Positions 34,250-44,967 are shown, counted from the stretch's first letter. The stretch: 64,000 nucleotides of DNA from Comamonadaceae bacterium (GCA_947455145.1 CANGME010000012.1:1-64000), one strand, 5' to 3'. Made by a program: numbers and translations. Notes: generated from the sequence alone by a model not told the origin.

Positions 34250-35091
34250 TGGATTTTTTTCAAGGGGTGGATGCCGCACTGGCGAGCGTCTTGGGGCTGC
34301 TGATAGGCAGCTTTCTCAATGTGGTGATTTACCGTCTGCCCAAAATGATGGAGCGGCAATGGGCGGCTGAATGTGCCGAGTTGTCGGGCACGGTTCCTCC
34401 TGCGTCTGAGCCCTTCAATTTGGTGCTGCCTCGCTCGCGCTGCCAGCAATGTGGGTATCAGATTCGCTGGTTTGAAAACATCCCGGTCATGAGCTACATC
34501 TTCCTGCGTGGCAAATGCTCGGCTTGCGGCGTCTCCATCAGCCCGCGTTATCCGTTGGTTGAATTGACCACGGCCACCCTGTTTGCCTTTTGTGCCTGGA
34601 AGTGGGGTTTGACGCCTACGGCATTCGTCTGGGCTGGATTTTCCGCTGCTCTCCTCACTTTGGGGCTGATTGACTGGGATACCACGCTTTTGCCCGATGA
34701 CATCACTCTGCCACTATTGTGGGCTGGCCTGGTTGCATCGGCATTGCAGTGGACTAACGTTTCCTTGAACGTTGCGTTGTGGGGCGCAGTGGCAGGGTAT
34801 GTGTCACTGTGGTTAATTTATTGGACCTTCAAGCTCATCACCGGCAAAGAGGGCATGGGCTACGGAGATTTCAAGCTGTTCGCTGCTTTGGGGGCCTGGT
34901 TTGGCTGGCAAGCCTTGGTCCCCATTATTCTGATGGCATCTGTGATCGGGGCCATTGTGGGTATCGCTATGAAGTTCAGCTCCGGTTTGCGCGAGGGCGG
35001 CTATGTGCCCTTTGGCCCTTTCCTGGCGGGGTCCGGTCTTACCGCCATGGTGTTTGGACCGCAAAGCATTCTTCATGCCATAGGTCTTTAA
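34249..35091 (+). CDS. pilD: Prepilin leader peptidase / N-methyltransferase PilD
   Basis: Cleaves and N-methylates type IV prepilins at the inner membrane. The 280 residues contain the tetracysteine pair Cys65/Cys68 (CQQC) and Cys90/Cys93 (CSAC) of the full-length bifunctional form, the first catalytic Asp in LIDWDTTLLPDDIT, and the second in GMGYGDFKLFAALG. It starts at the TGATG overlap with pilC, and coaE follows three bases after its stop. Confidence 0.97.
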   Translation: MDFFQGVDAALASVLGLLIGSFLNVVIYRLPKMMERQWAAECAELSGTVPPASEPFNLVLPRSRCQQCGYQIRWFENIPVMSYIFLRGKCSACGVSISPRYPLVELTTATLFAFCAWKWGLTPTAFVWAGFSAALLTLGLIDWDTTLLPDDITLPLLWAGLVASALQWTNVSLNVALWGAVAGYVSLWLIYWTFKLITGKEGMGYGDFKLFAALGAWFGWQALVPIILMASVIGAIVGIAMKFSSGLREGGYVPFGPFLAGSGLTAMVFGPQSILHAIGL

Positions 35092-35094
35092 GCC

Positions 35095-35703
35095 ATGGCC
35101 GCCATCATCCGTATTGGACTCACGGGCGGCATAGGCAGCGGCAAGAGCACGGTGGCTGCGCTGTGGGCCCAGGCTGGTGGGGTGGTGGTGGATGTGGATG
35201 CCATCTCACGCCAGCTTACGGCGCAGGGTGGTGCGGCCATGGATGGCATTCGTCATGAATTTGGGGCTGCATTCATCGCTCCGCAGGGTGCACTGGACCG
35301 CAACGTCATGCGGGCCTTGGTGTTCGAAGATCACACTGCACGCCAGCGGCTAGAGGCCATTGTTCATCCTTTGATTGGCCTTGAAGTGGCCCGCCAGGCG
35401 CAAGGGGCTATAGATCGATTAGCCCGATGCATCGTCTATGACGTGCCCTTGCTCGCAGAATCCAGCCATTGGCGAGGGCAGGTGGATTGGGTGCTGGTGG
35501 TTGATTGCGCGCCTGAGGTGCAGATTGAACGCACCATGCGGCGCAGTGGCTTGTCACATCAAGCGGTTGAGCAAATCATTGCTGCCCAAGCAAGCCGGGA
35601 GAAGCGTCTGAGGGTGGCAGATGGGGTGATCTTCAATTCAACGCTGACGATGGATGAATTGGCCGCAGAGCTGGTGCAAATCAGGGCGCGCTTCGGGCTA
35701 TGA
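35095..35703 (+). CDS. coaE: Dephospho-CoA kinase CoaE
   Basis: Last step of coenzyme A synthesis: phosphorylates the 3'-hydroxyl of dephospho-CoA. 202 residues with P-loop GLTGGIGSGKSTV, the conserved DVDAISRQL, and VYDVPLLAES. Embedded in the pilBCD-coaE-zapD-yacG group, with a four-base overlap (ATGA) into zapD, as is common in beta- and gamma-proteobacteria. Confidence 0.96.
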   Translation: MAAIIRIGLTGGIGSGKSTVAALWAQAGGVVVDVDAISRQLTAQGGAAMDGIRHEFGAAFIAPQGALDRNVMRALVFEDHTARQRLEAIVHPLIGLEVARQAQGAIDRLARCIVYDVPLLAESSHWRGQVDWVLVVDCAPEVQIERTMRRSGLSHQAVEQIIAAQASREKRLRVADGVIFNSTLTMDELAAELVQIRARFGL

Positions 35704-36482
35704 TTCGGGCACTGGAAAGAATCAGTGTGATTACCTACGAATACCCCTTCAACGAGCGCATCCGCACCTACCTGCGGCTGGAACATTTGTTCCAGCGCTT
35801 GGGAGATCTGGCCGCTCGTGATGACGCTTTAAGCCACCATTACGCACTGGCCACGATTTTTGAAGTGATGGACGTGGGCGCGCGCGCTGACCTCAAGTCT
35901 GATGTGCTCAAAGACTTGGAAAAACATAAACAAATGCTCAATGCCTACCGTGGTAATCCAGCCATCGCCCAAGGGGTGTTGGACGAGGTTCTGGGCCAAA
36001 TTGAGCATTTTTTTGCTGCACTCAATGCATTGACGGGTAAAGCAGGTCATGCGCTCACTGAGAACGATTGGCTCATGAGCATTCGCAGTCGCGTGGGCAT
36101 CCCTGGTGGCACTTGTGAGTTTGATTTGCCCGCATACTATGCATGGCAACATGAATCAACACCTAAGCGTCAATCTGACCTGCAACGCTGGATGAGTACG
36201 CTGGTGCCCCTGGCTGAATCGATTGCCTTAATCTTGAAGTTGTTGCGCGATTCGGGCATGCCGCAAAAAGTCATTGCCAACGGCGGGCACTTTCAGCAAA
36301 ACCTGCCACAAGGACGCACCTTTCATCTGCTGCGTCTGCGGCTCGACCCTGCGCTCGGGGTGATCCCAGAAATCAGTGGCAACCGGTTGATGGTGTCCAT
36401 CCGACTCATGCAAATGCAAGACGATGACCGCCTGCACGCTATATCGGAAGACACGTCGTTTGAAATGACTTTGTGCTCCTAA
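35700..36482 (+). CDS. zapD: Cell division protein ZapD
   Basis: A 260-residue cytoplasmic protein that bundles FtsZ filaments. Family features include the N-terminal YEYPFNERIRTYLRLEHLFQR, NPAIAQGVLDEVL, and a C-terminal segment near PEISGNRLMVSIR. It overlaps coaE and is followed six bases later by yacG. Confidence 0.95.
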   Translation: MIRALERISVITYEYPFNERIRTYLRLEHLFQRLGDLAARDDALSHHYALATIFEVMDVGARADLKSDVLKDLEKHKQMLNAYRGNPAIAQGVLDEVLGQIEHFFAALNALTGKAGHALTENDWLMSIRSRVGIPGGTCEFDLPAYYAWQHESTPKRQSDLQRWMSTLVPLAESIALILKLLRDSGMPQKVIANGGHFQQNLPQGRTFHLLRLRLDPALGVIPEISGNRLMVSIRLMQMQDDDRLHAISEDTSFEMTLCS

Positions 36483-36488
36483 GCCATC

Positions 36489-36698
36489 ATGCCAGCCCCG
36501 TTAGAGATTGAAGTTCGCCACGTCGTTTGTCCCCATTGCCAGGGTGACAGCATTTATGCCAGCAGCAACCCCTACCGCCCTTTTTGCAGTGCGCGATGCA
36601 AAAGCGGTGACTTTGGGGCTTGGGCCAGTGAAGGATTTCGCATGCCGGCCGATGCATCGCCGGATGACCTGGAATTTGGCGATCCCAAGCTTCAATAA
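36489..36698 (+). CDS. yacG: DNA gyrase inhibitor / zinc-binding protein YacG
   Basis: A 69-residue zinc protein. Ligands are the two Cys pairs VVCPHCQGD and RPFCSARCKSGDFGAW, followed by the acidic tail PDDLEFGD. E. coli YacG binds GyrB and inhibits gyrase. End of the pil-coaE-zapD-yacG operon. Confidence 0.94.
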   Translation: MPAPLEIEVRHVVCPHCQGDSIYASSNPYRPFCSARCKSGDFGAWASEGFRMPADASPDDLEFGDPKLQ

Positions 36699-36728
36699 GT
36701 AGTGAAATCGGGCTTTGGCCCTTTGAAA

Positions 36729-37238
36729 CTATGTGCTAGACGCTACTGAATGTGTAGCACCTTCGAAGTCGCGTTCCTCTGCCAACCACTGCAAAACAGG
36801 CACCGTACCTGGTAACACAGGGGTAACTTCCACTGGCAGATGTTGCCAGGCAAAAGACTGAGCTTCGCGCATTTGTAACTCGCCATTCCAAGACATCACC
36901 TTGCAGAAATGCAAGCGTACCAAAGCATGTGGGTAGTCCACCAGCTCTGTTTTCCAGTGTAGGGCGTCACCAATCATGATGCCGAGTTCTTCATGCAATT
37001 CGCGCCTCAACGCTTGCGCTACCGTCTCACCGGGCTCGAACTTGCCACCAGGGAACTCCCAGTAGCCTTCATAGACCTTGCCTTGCGGGCGCGAGGTGAG
37101 CAGAAAGCGGCCATCGGGCTGCATCAACACGCCTACGGCCACATCGGTTACGGGGCGATCCACCCCCCCTTGACGGGGAAGGTCTGCATCGGCCATCAGG
37201 GTGGCTATATGGCCTGATGCAGGACCGGCTTTCGACAT
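36729..37238 (-). CDS. mutT: NUDIX hydrolase, MutT type (8-oxo-dGTP diphosphatase)
   Basis: About 169 residues with a complete Nudix box GGKFEPGETVAQALRRELHEELGI (given in parts: GGKFEPGETV, RRELHEELGI) and WEFPGGK ahead of it. It would remove oxidised dGTP from the nucleotide pool. Its ATG overlaps the stop of the DUF815 gene (TGATG). The last ten residues come from a short palindromic repeat (GTGCTA / TAGCAC at 36735-36762), probably an acquired C-terminal extension. Confidence 0.87.
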   Translation of the reverse strand: MSKAGPASGHIATLMADADLPRQGGVDRPVTDVAVGVLMQPDGRFLLTSRPQGKVYEGYWEFPGGKFEPGETVAQALRRELHEELGIMIGDALHWKTELVDYPHALVRLHFCKVMSWNGELQMREAQSFAWQHLPVEVTPVLPGTVPVLQWLAEERDFEGATHSVASST

Positions 37239-38116
37239 CAGAGTGTGGTGGGGTGTTTGCCCGCGTAGTCACGGGCAAACTGGTAGGCTACGCGGCCACT
37301 GCGTGAGCCGCGCTCTAGCGCCCAAACGAGCGCCTCGGGCTTGGCCGCCTGGATGGCCGCAGCGTCCACGTTGAATGAGGACAGCCACTGCGCCACGATG
37401 GTGAGGTACTCGTCCTGGCTGAAGGGATAAAAGCTCACCCACAGACCAAAGCGCTCCGACAGAGAAATTTTTTCTTCAATCACCTCGCCCGGATGCACCT
37501 CACCATCATCGGTGTGGGTATAGGTCAGGTTGTCCTTCATGTGCTCGGGCAAGAGGTGACGCCGGTTGCTGGTGGCGTAGATCAGCACATTGGGCGTGGT
37601 GGCTGCTACCGAGCCGTCCAGCACGGACTTGAGCGCCTTGTAGCCGGACTCGCCGTCTTCAAAACTCAGGTCATCGCAAAAGATGATGAACTTTTCAGGG
37701 CGATCCGACACGGCTTCCACGATGTCGGTTAGGTCAACCAGGTCAGCCTTGTCCACCTCAATCAGGCGCAGGCCTTGATCGGCATAGGTGTGCAGGCAGG
37801 CACGAATCAGCGAGGATTTGCCGGTGCCGCGTGCGCCAGTGAGCAGCACGTTGTTGGCCGGGCGAGATTTCACAAATTGCTCGGTGTTGATCTGGATTTT
37901 TTCTTTTTGGGGCTCGATTTCTTTGAGTGCTTCCAGCGACATGGCCCCCACGTGCTTGATGGGCTCTAGCGAGCCATGACCCGAGTTGCGCTTGCGGTAG
38001 CGAAAGGCGATGGAGGCTTGCCAGTCGGGCGTGCTCAAGGGCTGGGGCAGGATGGATTCGATGCGCGAGATCAACTGCTCAGCGCGCGTCATCAGGTGGA
38101 GGAATTGCTCATTCAT
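37238..38116 (-). CDS. DUF815-family AAA+ ATPase
   Basis: A 292-residue P-loop ATPase. Walker A is TGARGTGKSSL, Walker B region IIFCDDLSFEDGE, sensor 1 LIYATSNRRHLLPE, and the family signature PEHMKDN. DUF815 proteins are widespread in beta-proteobacteria and poorly characterised. It sits between argJ and mutT, in an order (secA-argJ-ATPase-mutT) common in Burkholderiales. Confidence 0.9.
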   Translation of the reverse strand: MNEQFLHLMTRAEQLISRIESILPQPLSTPDWQASIAFRYRKRNSGHGSLEPIKHVGAMSLEALKEIEPQKEKIQINTEQFVKSRPANNVLLTGARGTGKSSLIRACLHTYADQGLRLIEVDKADLVDLTDIVEAVSDRPEKFIIFCDDLSFEDGESGYKALKSVLDGSVAATTPNVLIYATSNRRHLLPEHMKDNLTYTHTDDGEVHPGEVIEEKISLSERFGLWVSFYPFSQDEYLTIVAQWLSSFNVDAAAIQAAKPEALVWALERGSRSGRVAYQFARDYAGKHPTTL

Positions 38117-38139
38117 GGATTCAAAAACTCAAAAAAATT

Positions 38140-39369
38140 TCAGGAACGGTAATCGGCATTGATGGAGACGTAGTCATGGCTCAGGTCGCAAGTCCACACG
38201 GTGTCGCTGGCGCTGCCGCGACCCAACATCACGCGCACGGCGATTTCACTTTGCTTCATCACGCGCTGGCCGTCTTCTTCGCGGTAGGCGGGGTGGCGGC
38301 CGCCTTGGATGGCTACATGTACGTCGTCGAGGTACAGGTCAATGCCGCTCTGGTCCAAATCAGAAATGCCCGCATAGCCGACGGCGGCCAGAATGCGGCC
38401 CAGATTCGGGTCACTGGCGAAGAAGGCGGTTTTGACCAAGGGCGAGTGGGCAATGGCGTAGGCCACTTGGCGGCACTCAGCGCTCGTCTTGCCACCCTCT
38501 ACTTGAATGGTGATGAACTTGGTGGCGCCTTCGCCGTCGCGCACGATGGCTTGGGCCAATTGGCGGGCCACGCTCAGCATGGCAGCTTTGAGCGCCTGGC
38601 CCTCGGGGCTGGCCAACGAGCCGATAGGCGCGTGCGCGGCCTTGTTGCTGGCGATCACCACGAAGGAGTCGTTGGTGGAGGTATCGCCATCCACCGTGAC
38701 ACGGTTGAAGGAGCCCTCGGCCAGCTCCAGAGCCAGTTGCTGCATCACGCCTTGGCTAACGCACGCATCCGTGGCCATAAAGCCCAGCATGGTGGCCATG
38801 TTGGGACGAATCATGCCCGCGCCTTTGCTAATGCCGCTGATGCTGACCAGCGTGCCGCCAATCATTACCTGCGCACCAAAGGCCTTGGCGATGGTGTCGG
38901 TGGTCATGATGCCTTCTGCCGCGCGCACCCAGTGGGCCGGGCTGGCGTCAGCCAGGGCCGAAGGCAAACCGGCCACGATGCGCTCAAGGGGAAGCGGCTC
39001 CATGATGACGCCGGTGGAGAAGGGCAAAATTTGCGCTGGTGCGAGCCCCAGCAGGTCGGCCAGTGACTGGCATGTACTGCGCGCGCGTGCCAGGCCTTCT
39101 TGACCCGTGCCTGCATTGGCGTTGCCGGTGTTGATGACCATGGCGCGAATGCCTTGGTCAGCGGCGAGGTGTTCACGACACACCTGAACCGGTGCGGCAC
39201 AAAAACGGTTTTGCGTGAACACGCCGGACACGCTGGCTCCTTCGTCGATCAAGACGACGGTGAGGTCTTTGCGATTGAGCTTACGAATGCCGGCTTCGGC
39301 AACACCAATGCGCACACCGGCCACGGCGGGGAGGTGGGCGGGATTGGGGGCGGTCAAATTGACGGGCAT
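38140..39369 (-). CDS. argJ: Bifunctional glutamate N-acetyltransferase / amino-acid acetyltransferase ArgJ
   Basis: Recycles the acetyl group in arginine synthesis by moving it from N-acetylornithine to glutamate. 409 residues; the self-cleavage site is seen in the motif [14 protein letters not shown], where the Thr of MATML becomes the catalytic N-terminus of the beta chain. [11 protein letters not shown] in the alpha chain is also conserved. Located between secA and the DUF815 gene. Confidence 0.97.
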   Translation of the reverse strand: MPVNLTAPNPAHLPAVAGVRIGVAEAGIRKLNRKDLTVVLIDEGASVSGVFTQNRFCAAPVQVCREHLAADQGIRAMVINTGNANAGTGQEGLARARSTCQSLADLLGLAPAQILPFSTGVIMEPLPLERIVAGLPSALADASPAHWVRAAEGIMTTDTIAKAFGAQVMIGGTLVSISGISKGAGMIRPNMATMLGFMATDACVSQGVMQQLALELAEGSFNRVTVDGDTSTNDSFVVIASNKAAHAPIGSLASPEGQALKAAMLSVARQLAQAIVRDGEGATKFITIQVEGGKTSAECRQVAYAIAHSPLVKTAFFASDPNLGRILAAVGYAGISDLDQSGIDLYLDDVHVAIQGGRHPAYREEDGQRVMKQSEIAVRVMLGRGSASDTVWTCDLSHDYVSINADYRS

Positions 39370-39444
39370 GGAAGGGCTTCCTTTCTAATCAACGCGGGCC
39401 AGCGCAGACTCACATCGGGCTGAGGCTGTCTGTCCCGTCAAGTC

Positions 39445-42210
39445 TCAGGCCAACTTACCGTGACACTGCTTGTATTTCTTTCCACTGCCACACGGGCAGG
39501 GGTCGTTGCGGCCCACGCGCGGTACATCGCCCACTTTGTCAAAGGGGGGCTGCTGTGACGTGGCGCCATCCGTGGTGATGGCCACTTCGCCTGTTTCGGT
39601 GGGGGCGCTGTAAGTTACATTGGCAATGCTCTCGGCGCGTTGCTCCATGGCGTCCGCCGCTTGCTCCAACTGCTCGCCCGACTGAATCTTGACGGTCATC
39701 AGCAATTTGGTGACGTCATTTTTCACCGCGTCAAGCAGTTGACCAAACAGCTCAAAGGCTTCGCGCTTGTACTCTTGCTTGGGTTGCTTCTGGGCGTAGC
39801 CGCGCAGGTGAATGCCCTGGCGCAGATAGTCGAGCGCGCTCAGGTGCTCGCGCCATTGCGAGTCAATACTTTGCAGCAAAACCATGCGCTCGAATTGGGT
39901 GAAGTTCTCGGCTCCTACTTGATCGACTTTGGCATCAAAGATCGCTTTGGCTGTGGTCTGAACGGTCTCAAGCAAGTCTTCATCGGTAATGGCGTTGGCG
40001 GCTTGCACTTGCTGGTTCAAAGCCAAATCGATTTGCCATTCAGTCGTCAGCACTTTTTCAAGCCCGGCCACGTCCCATTGTTCTTCAACGGATTCGGGCG
40101 GGATGTACTGGTGCACCAGATCGGTGAAGCAGCCTTCACGCAAAGAGGCGATCTGGGCTGAGAGGTCGCTCGCATCCAGGATTTCATTGCGTTGTTGGTA
40201 AATCACCTTACGCTGGTCGTTGGACACGTCGTCGTATTCGAGCAGTTGCTTGCGCATATCAAAGTTGCGTGCCTCTACCTTGCGCTGCGCACTCTCAATA
40301 CTGCGCGACACGATCCCGGCTTCAATGGCTTCGCCATCGGGCATCTTGAGTCGGTCCATGATGGCTTTGACACGATCACCAGCGAAGATGCGCATCAAGG
40401 CGTCGTCCAGACCCAGGTAAAACCGTGATGAGCCAGGGTCGCCTTGACGGCCAGATCGACCGCGCAACTGGTTGTCAATGCGGCGTGACTCATGGCGCTC
40501 TGTCGCGATGATGCGCAAGCCGCCCAGTGCCTTGACCTTCTCATGGTCAACCTTCCACTGAGCGCGCACTTCAGCGACCTTGGCTTGCTTGGCCGCGTCG
40601 TCCAAGGATTCATCAGCCTCCACCTCTTGGATGGCTTTTTCGATGTTGCCGCCCAGCACAATGTCAGTGCCGCGCCCGGCCATATTGGTGGCAATAGTGA
40701 TGACTTTTTCACGACCGGCCTGCGCAATGATGTCGGCCTCTCGGGCATGCTGCTTGGCGTTGAGCACCTGGTGAGGCAGATTTGCCTTGTTCAACAACTC
40801 GTCAATGATTTCGGAGTTTTCAATCGAGGTGGTGCCGACCAGCACAGGTTGGCCGCGCTCATAGCATTCACGAATGTCCTGAATGGCTGCTTCGTATTTC
40901 TCGCGCGTGGTCTTGTAGATGCGGTCGAGTTGGTCTTCGCGTTTGCTGATGCGGTTAGGCGGTATCACCACCGTTTCCAGACCGTAAATCTCCTGGAATT
41001 CGTAGGCTTCAGTATCAGCTGTGCCCGTCATGCCGGCCAGCTTGTTGTAGAGGCGGAAGTAGTTCTGGAAGGTGATGGAGGCCAGGGTTTGGTTCTCAGC
41101 CTGAATTTGTACGCCTTCTTTGGCTTCAACCGCCTGATGCAACCCGTCGCTCCAACGGCGGCCCGTCATGAGGCGACCAGTGAACTCGTCGACGATCACC
41201 ACTTCGCCGCTTTGCACCACATAGTGCTGATCGCGGTGGTAGAGGTGGCGTGCTCTTAGGGCTGCATACAGGTGATGCATGAGGGTGATGTTGGCCGGGT
41301 CGTACAGGCTAGCGCCCTCGGGCAGCAAACCGCCTTCGCTTAGGATGCGTTCGGCGTTCTCATGGCCTTGCTCAGTGAGGAAGACCTGGTGGCTTTTTTC
41401 ATCTAGTGTGAAATCACCAGGTTTGGTGACACCTTCGCCAGTGCGCGGATCGGCTTCGCCTTCTTGCAGTGTCAAGCCGGGCACGATTTTGTTGATGGCG
41501 ATGTAGAGCTCGGTGTGGTCTTCTGCCTGGCCGCTGATGATCAAAGGCGTGCGCGCCTCGTCAATCAAGATGGAGTCCACTTCATCAACGATGGCAAAGT
41601 TCAGGCCACGCTGCACCCGATCTGCGCGCTCATAGACCATGTTGTCACGCAGGTAGTCAAAGCCGTACTCGTTGTTTGTGCCGTAGGTTATGTCGGCCTG
41701 GTACGCGAACTGCTTGTCTTCACGTGACATTTGCGGCAGGTTGATGCCGACACTCAGGCCTAAGAAGTTGTAGAGCCGTCCCATCCACAGGGCATCACGG
41801 TTGGCCAAGTAGTCGTTGACAGTGACGACGTGCACACCATGGCCGCTCAGAGCATTAAGGTACACCGGCAGCGTCGCGGTCAGTGTTTTACCTTCACCGG
41901 TGCGCATCTCGGAGATTTTGCCGTTGTGCAGCGACATGCCACCCATCAACTGCACATCGAAATGGCGCATCTTCATGATGCGCTTGGAGCCCTCACGCAC
42001 CACGGCAAAGGCCTCTGGAAGCAGGGCGTCTAGCGTTTCGCCTTTGGCGACACGTTCACGAAACTCCTGAGTCTTGCCTCGCAATTCCTCATCACTCAGT
42101 TTTTCAAACTGAGGCTCCATCGCGTTGATACGCGTCACGACGGTGCGGTATTGCTTGAGTAGGCGGTCATTGCGACTGCCGAAAATTTTGGTGAGGATAT
42201 TGGTGACCAT
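39445..42210 (-). CDS. secA: Preprotein translocase ATPase SecA
   Basis: Drives Sec-dependent export through SecYEG. 921 residues, full length. The first nucleotide-binding domain has MRTGEGKTL and the [16 protein letters not shown] region, the second [20 protein letters not shown], and the C-terminus carries the zinc-binding SEC-C motif [15 protein letters not shown] for SecB and ribosome contact. Confidence 0.99.
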   Translation of the reverse strand: MVTNILTKIFGSRNDRLLKQYRTVVTRINAMEPQFEKLSDEELRGKTQEFRERVAKGETLDALLPEAFAVVREGSKRIMKMRHFDVQLMGGMSLHNGKISEMRTGEGKTLTATLPVYLNALSGHGVHVVTVNDYLANRDALWMGRLYNFLGLSVGINLPQMSREDKQFAYQADITYGTNNEYGFDYLRDNMVYERADRVQRGLNFAIVDEVDSILIDEARTPLIISGQAEDHTELYIAINKIVPGLTLQEGEADPRTGEGVTKPGDFTLDEKSHQVFLTEQGHENAERILSEGGLLPEGASLYDPANITLMHHLYAALRARHLYHRDQHYVVQSGEVVIVDEFTGRLMTGRRWSDGLHQAVEAKEGVQIQAENQTLASITFQNYFRLYNKLAGMTGTADTEAYEFQEIYGLETVVIPPNRISKREDQLDRIYKTTREKYEAAIQDIRECYERGQPVLVGTTSIENSEIIDELLNKANLPHQVLNAKQHAREADIIAQAGREKVITIATNMAGRGTDIVLGGNIEKAIQEVEADESLDDAAKQAKVAEVRAQWKVDHEKVKALGGLRIIATERHESRRIDNQLRGRSGRQGDPGSSRFYLGLDDALMRIFAGDRVKAIMDRLKMPDGEAIEAGIVSRSIESAQRKVEARNFDMRKQLLEYDDVSNDQRKVIYQQRNEILDASDLSAQIASLREGCFTDLVHQYIPPESVEEQWDVAGLEKVLTTEWQIDLALNQQVQAANAITDEDLLETVQTTAKAIFDAKVDQVGAENFTQFERMVLLQSIDSQWREHLSALDYLRQGIHLRGYAQKQPKQEYKREAFELFGQLLDAVKNDVTKLLMTVKIQSGEQLEQAADAMEQRAESIANVTYSAPTETGEVAITTDGATSQQPPFDKVGDVPRVGRNDPCPCGSGKKYKQCHGKLA

Positions 42211-42351
42211 GAATGCTCAACTCATTTGCCAATTCTTATGAACCTGCAAATCAGCGCAATCCTTTTTCAATCAAGGTGAATGAGAGTCGCCACGATGTCG
42301 TGACAACGGCTTGGCCGGGCATATTGCACCAGCTTAACCAAGCCTTGGATT

Positions 42352-43338
42352 CTACCTTTGCACCTGATGGATGTTTGCGGTGCTGACGGCTGTCTTTTGT
42401 GCAGGCGCTAAAGCCAACTGCTGTGCCGGTAAGGAGTGCCCGGCGTTGAGGAATTTTTGGGGGTCTTGAAATACGCCTTGTACAAGCACCTCAAAATGCA
42501 GGTGTGGCCCGGTGGAACGACCGGTGTTTCCAACTTCGGCAATTTTTTGCCCACGTTTGATCAGATCACCGTTTTTGACAAAAACGCGTGACGCATGGGC
42601 GTACCGGGTAAGTAGCCCTTTGCCATGATCCACCTCGATCATGTTGCCGTACTGGGCATGCACTTCCTGCATCACCACCACACCACCCGCAGCCGCGAGT
42701 ATGGGGGTACCTGGTGGCGCTTGAAAGTCAAGACCGGTATGCAGTGCGGATCGACCAGCGATGGGGTCAATGCGCCAGCCAAAACCCGAACCCGCCGTGA
42801 CGTTTGAAACTGGCGATTGAGTGGGTACTAACATCGACTTGACTTTTTGCTCGAATAAACGGGACTCCATCACCGTCAATAAATCAGTACGCTGACCGGA
42901 AAGTCGCTCCAAGTCGTCCAGCGTGGACTGAAGCTCTTCCATGGTGAGTGATCGACCCGAGACTAATACGCCGCCTTGACCCGGTTTGGTCTTGATTTCA
43001 TTGGGCTTTATGCCTGCCAGCCCTGAAACTCGCTCGCCCAAGGATTCGATCTGAACCATTTTGGCCTGCATTTCCCCGAGCTGTTTGGCCATTACGTCCA
43101 GGTTTTCACGCATGATGCGATCCCGCTGCGCAAACTCGTCTTTGACCACCAGTTTGACCAGGGTACCAATCACCGGCCAGCCTTCACGCGCACCTTTAAG
43201 AAAAACCCAGTGGTACATGCCAGCGGCCACCAGCATCAAAGCCAAAGACGCCCCCATCCCGGCCATCAACAACTGTTTGCCGCTCAGGTGAACTGCTCGG
43301 CTCTTGGCAAGCCAGGCATCCGTGATAATCAAATGCAT
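42352..43338 (-). CDS. M23-family peptidoglycan endopeptidase, membrane-anchored
   Basis: A 328-residue protein with one N-terminal membrane segment (residues 23-45), a coiled-coil-like middle (70-170), and a C-terminal LytM/M23 domain. Zinc ligands are His and Asp in HTGLDFQAP and the two His in GPHLHFEV, so it should be active rather than a degenerate EnvC/NlpD-type activator. Located between secA and a divergent DciA-like gene. Confidence 0.92.
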   Translation of the reverse strand: MHLIITDAWLAKSRAVHLSGKQLLMAGMGASLALMLVAAGMYHWVFLKGAREGWPVIGTLVKLVVKDEFAQRDRIMRENLDVMAKQLGEMQAKMVQIESLGERVSGLAGIKPNEIKTKPGQGGVLVSGRSLTMEELQSTLDDLERLSGQRTDLLTVMESRLFEQKVKSMLVPTQSPVSNVTAGSGFGWRIDPIAGRSALHTGLDFQAPPGTPILAAAGGVVVMQEVHAQYGNMIEVDHGKGLLTRYAHASRVFVKNGDLIKRGQKIAEVGNTGRSTGPHLHFEVLVQGVFQDPQKFLNAGHSLPAQQLALAPAQKTAVSTANIHQVQR

Positions 43339-43364
43339 ATGTTCCTACTCCGCAAAATCAATTG

Positions 43365-43676
43365 ATGCATCGCCGTGCCCACTCGGTAAGCTTGCAACAG
43401 GCAACTCAAGATTCGCCGGTTCTTGCCCGGCTGACAGAATTAACGACTGATTCAGTAGCCAGGCTTAAGGCCATTGAATCGCTGATTCCTCCACAACTTC
43501 GATCCGCCATCACCGCTGGACCGATTGATGGTCAGGACTGGTGTCTTCTCGTGAGCAGCAGCGCGGCGGCTTCAAAAATCCGCCAAAGCTTGCCTGCTCT
43601 AATGGCTCACCTGCGCACCAAGGGATGGCAGGTTAACTCAATTCGCTTGAAGGTTCAATCGACACGAAGCGGATAG
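43365..43676 (+). CDS. DUF721 / DciA-like protein
   Basis: A 103-residue protein of the DUF721 family, whose better studied members (DciA) load the replicative helicase DnaB in bacteria without DnaC. Seen: LTELTTDSVARLKAIESLIPPQLRSAI and AAASKIRQSLPALMAHL. Starts at the ATG at 43365, 26 bp from the divergent M23 gene start. Divergent from secA/M23, an arrangement repeated in related genomes. Confidence 0.75.
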   Translation: MHRRAHSVSLQQATQDSPVLARLTELTTDSVARLKAIESLIPPQLRSAITAGPIDGQDWCLLVSSSAAASKIRQSLPALMAHLRTKGWQVNSIRLKVQSTRSG

Positions 43677-43698
43677 TTCGTTACAAGATGAATATAAA

Positions 43699-43774
43699 TG
43701 GTGCCGATTGTCGGAATCGAACTGACGACCTACCGCTTACAAGGCGGTTGCTCTACCAACTGAGCTAAATCGGC
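43699..43774 (-). tRNA. tRNA-Thr (anticodon TGT)
   Basis: A 76-nt cloverleaf with encoded CCA. The acceptor GCCGATT pairs with AATCGGC, the D arm contains GCTCAGTTGGTAGAGC, the anticodon stem ACCGC/GCGGT encloses CTTGTAA (anticodon TGT), and the T arm has GTTCGATTC. Confidence 0.96.
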
Positions 43775-43836
43775 ACGGGCTTTATTTTACTTCACAATGA
43801 GAACTACAACGGTGTAAAGCGAAGGTCTTACGGGTC

Positions 43837-44334
43837 TTATTTAATGCGAGTTAATGCAGGTTTTGTTCGCCCGGGTGGTTGGGGTGGTTCTGGCTCGTGG
43901 TCATCCTGTGAAGCCTCATGAGGCACCAGTTGAATGTGCTTGACCGTCTCGTCAATGCGCGCACCCACTGCTCTGGGCCTTGAGATTGGTGACTCACTTG
44001 TTGATGCAGGGGCTTCAACAGGAAAGGCCATGCCCTGTCCATTTTCACGCGCGTAAATGGCAATCACACGGTTGATCGGTACCCGTATATCTTGTGCCAC
44101 GCCACCGAATCTGGCTTTGAACTCAATGAGATCGTTGCCAAGTTGAAGTGAACTTGTGGCATCAAAGCTGATGTTGAGAACTATCTCACCGTTCTTTACG
44201 TGATCCATAGGAACACGCACGCTCTCGTCCACCTTCACCGCCACATACGGTGTGAAGCCGTTATCTGTGCACCACTCATACAGCGCGCGCAGAAGATAAG
44301 GACGAGTGGACGGCATGTCCTTGTCGGTCAACAT
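43837..44334 (-). CDS. sspB: ClpXP specificity-enhancing factor SspB
   Basis: Delivers ssrA-tagged proteins to ClpXP. 165 residues: the folded substrate-binding domain covers about 8-115 (RPYLLRALYEWCTDNGFTPYV, IVLNISFDATSSLQLGN, FGGVAQDIRVPINRVIAIYARENGQG) and is followed by a flexible Pro-rich tail ending ALTRIK, the ClpX-docking peptide. It follows sspA with a 21-bp gap, the usual partner order. Confidence 0.95.
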   Translation of the reverse strand: MLTDKDMPSTRPYLLRALYEWCTDNGFTPYVAVKVDESVRVPMDHVKNGEIVLNISFDATSSLQLGNDLIEFKARFGGVAQDIRVPINRVIAIYARENGQGMAFPVEAPASTSESPISRPRAVGARIDETVKHIQLVPHEASQDDHEPEPPQPPGRTKPALTRIK

Positions 44335-44355
44335 AAGAATTTAGGCGTAAAAATT

Positions 44356-44967
44356 TTATTTGCGCATTACTTTCTCAGACGGTGTCAACGCCTCAATGTA
44401 GGCGGGACGCGAGAAGATGCGCTCAGCATACTTGAGTACAGGCGCAGCATTTTTGCTGAGTTCAATGCCGTAGTAATCCAGACGCCAGAGAAGCGGCGCT
44501 ATGGCGACGTCCAGCATGGAGAAATTGTCTCCCAGCATGTATTTGTTCTTGAGGAACACCGGGGCAAGTTGCGTCAAACGATCACGGATGTGAGCGCGTG
44601 CTTTTTCAAGTGCTTTCTCGTTGCCCTTGGTGACACGGGACTCCAGTGTGGAGACGTGCACAAAAAGTTCTTTCTCGAAGTTGAGTAGGAACAATCGCAC
44701 GCGGGCACGATCAACCGGGTCACCGGGCATCAACTGTGGGTGAGGGAAGCGCTCGTCAATGTACTCATTGATGATGTTCGATTCATACAGGATGAGATCG
44801 CGCTCGACCAAGATAGGCACTTGGCCGTAAGGGTTCATCACATTGATGTCTTCCGGCTTGTTGTAGAGATCGACATCGCGGATCTCAAAGTCCATGCCTT
44901 TTTCAAACAGGACAAAACGGCAGCGATGAGAATACGGGCAGGTTGTTCCTGAATACAGCACCATCAT
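44356..44967 (-). CDS. sspA: Stringent starvation protein A (GST fold)
   Basis: A 203-residue RNA-polymerase-associated protein needed for the starvation response. It has the glutathione-transferase fold but, as in E. coli SspA, is not expected to act as a transferase: TTCPYSHRCRFVLFEKGMDFEI at the N-terminus and NPYGQVPILVERDLILYESNIINEYIDERFP follow the family. Downstream of petC and upstream of sspB, as commonly in beta-proteobacteria. Confidence 0.95.
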   Translation of the reverse strand: MMVLYSGTTCPYSHRCRFVLFEKGMDFEIRDVDLYNKPEDINVMNPYGQVPILVERDLILYESNIINEYIDERFPHPQLMPGDPVDRARVRLFLLNFEKELFVHVSTLESRVTKGNEKALEKARAHIRDRLTQLAPVFLKNKYMLGDNFSMLDVAIAPLLWRLDYYGIELSKNAAPVLKYAERIFSRPAYIEALTPSEKVMRK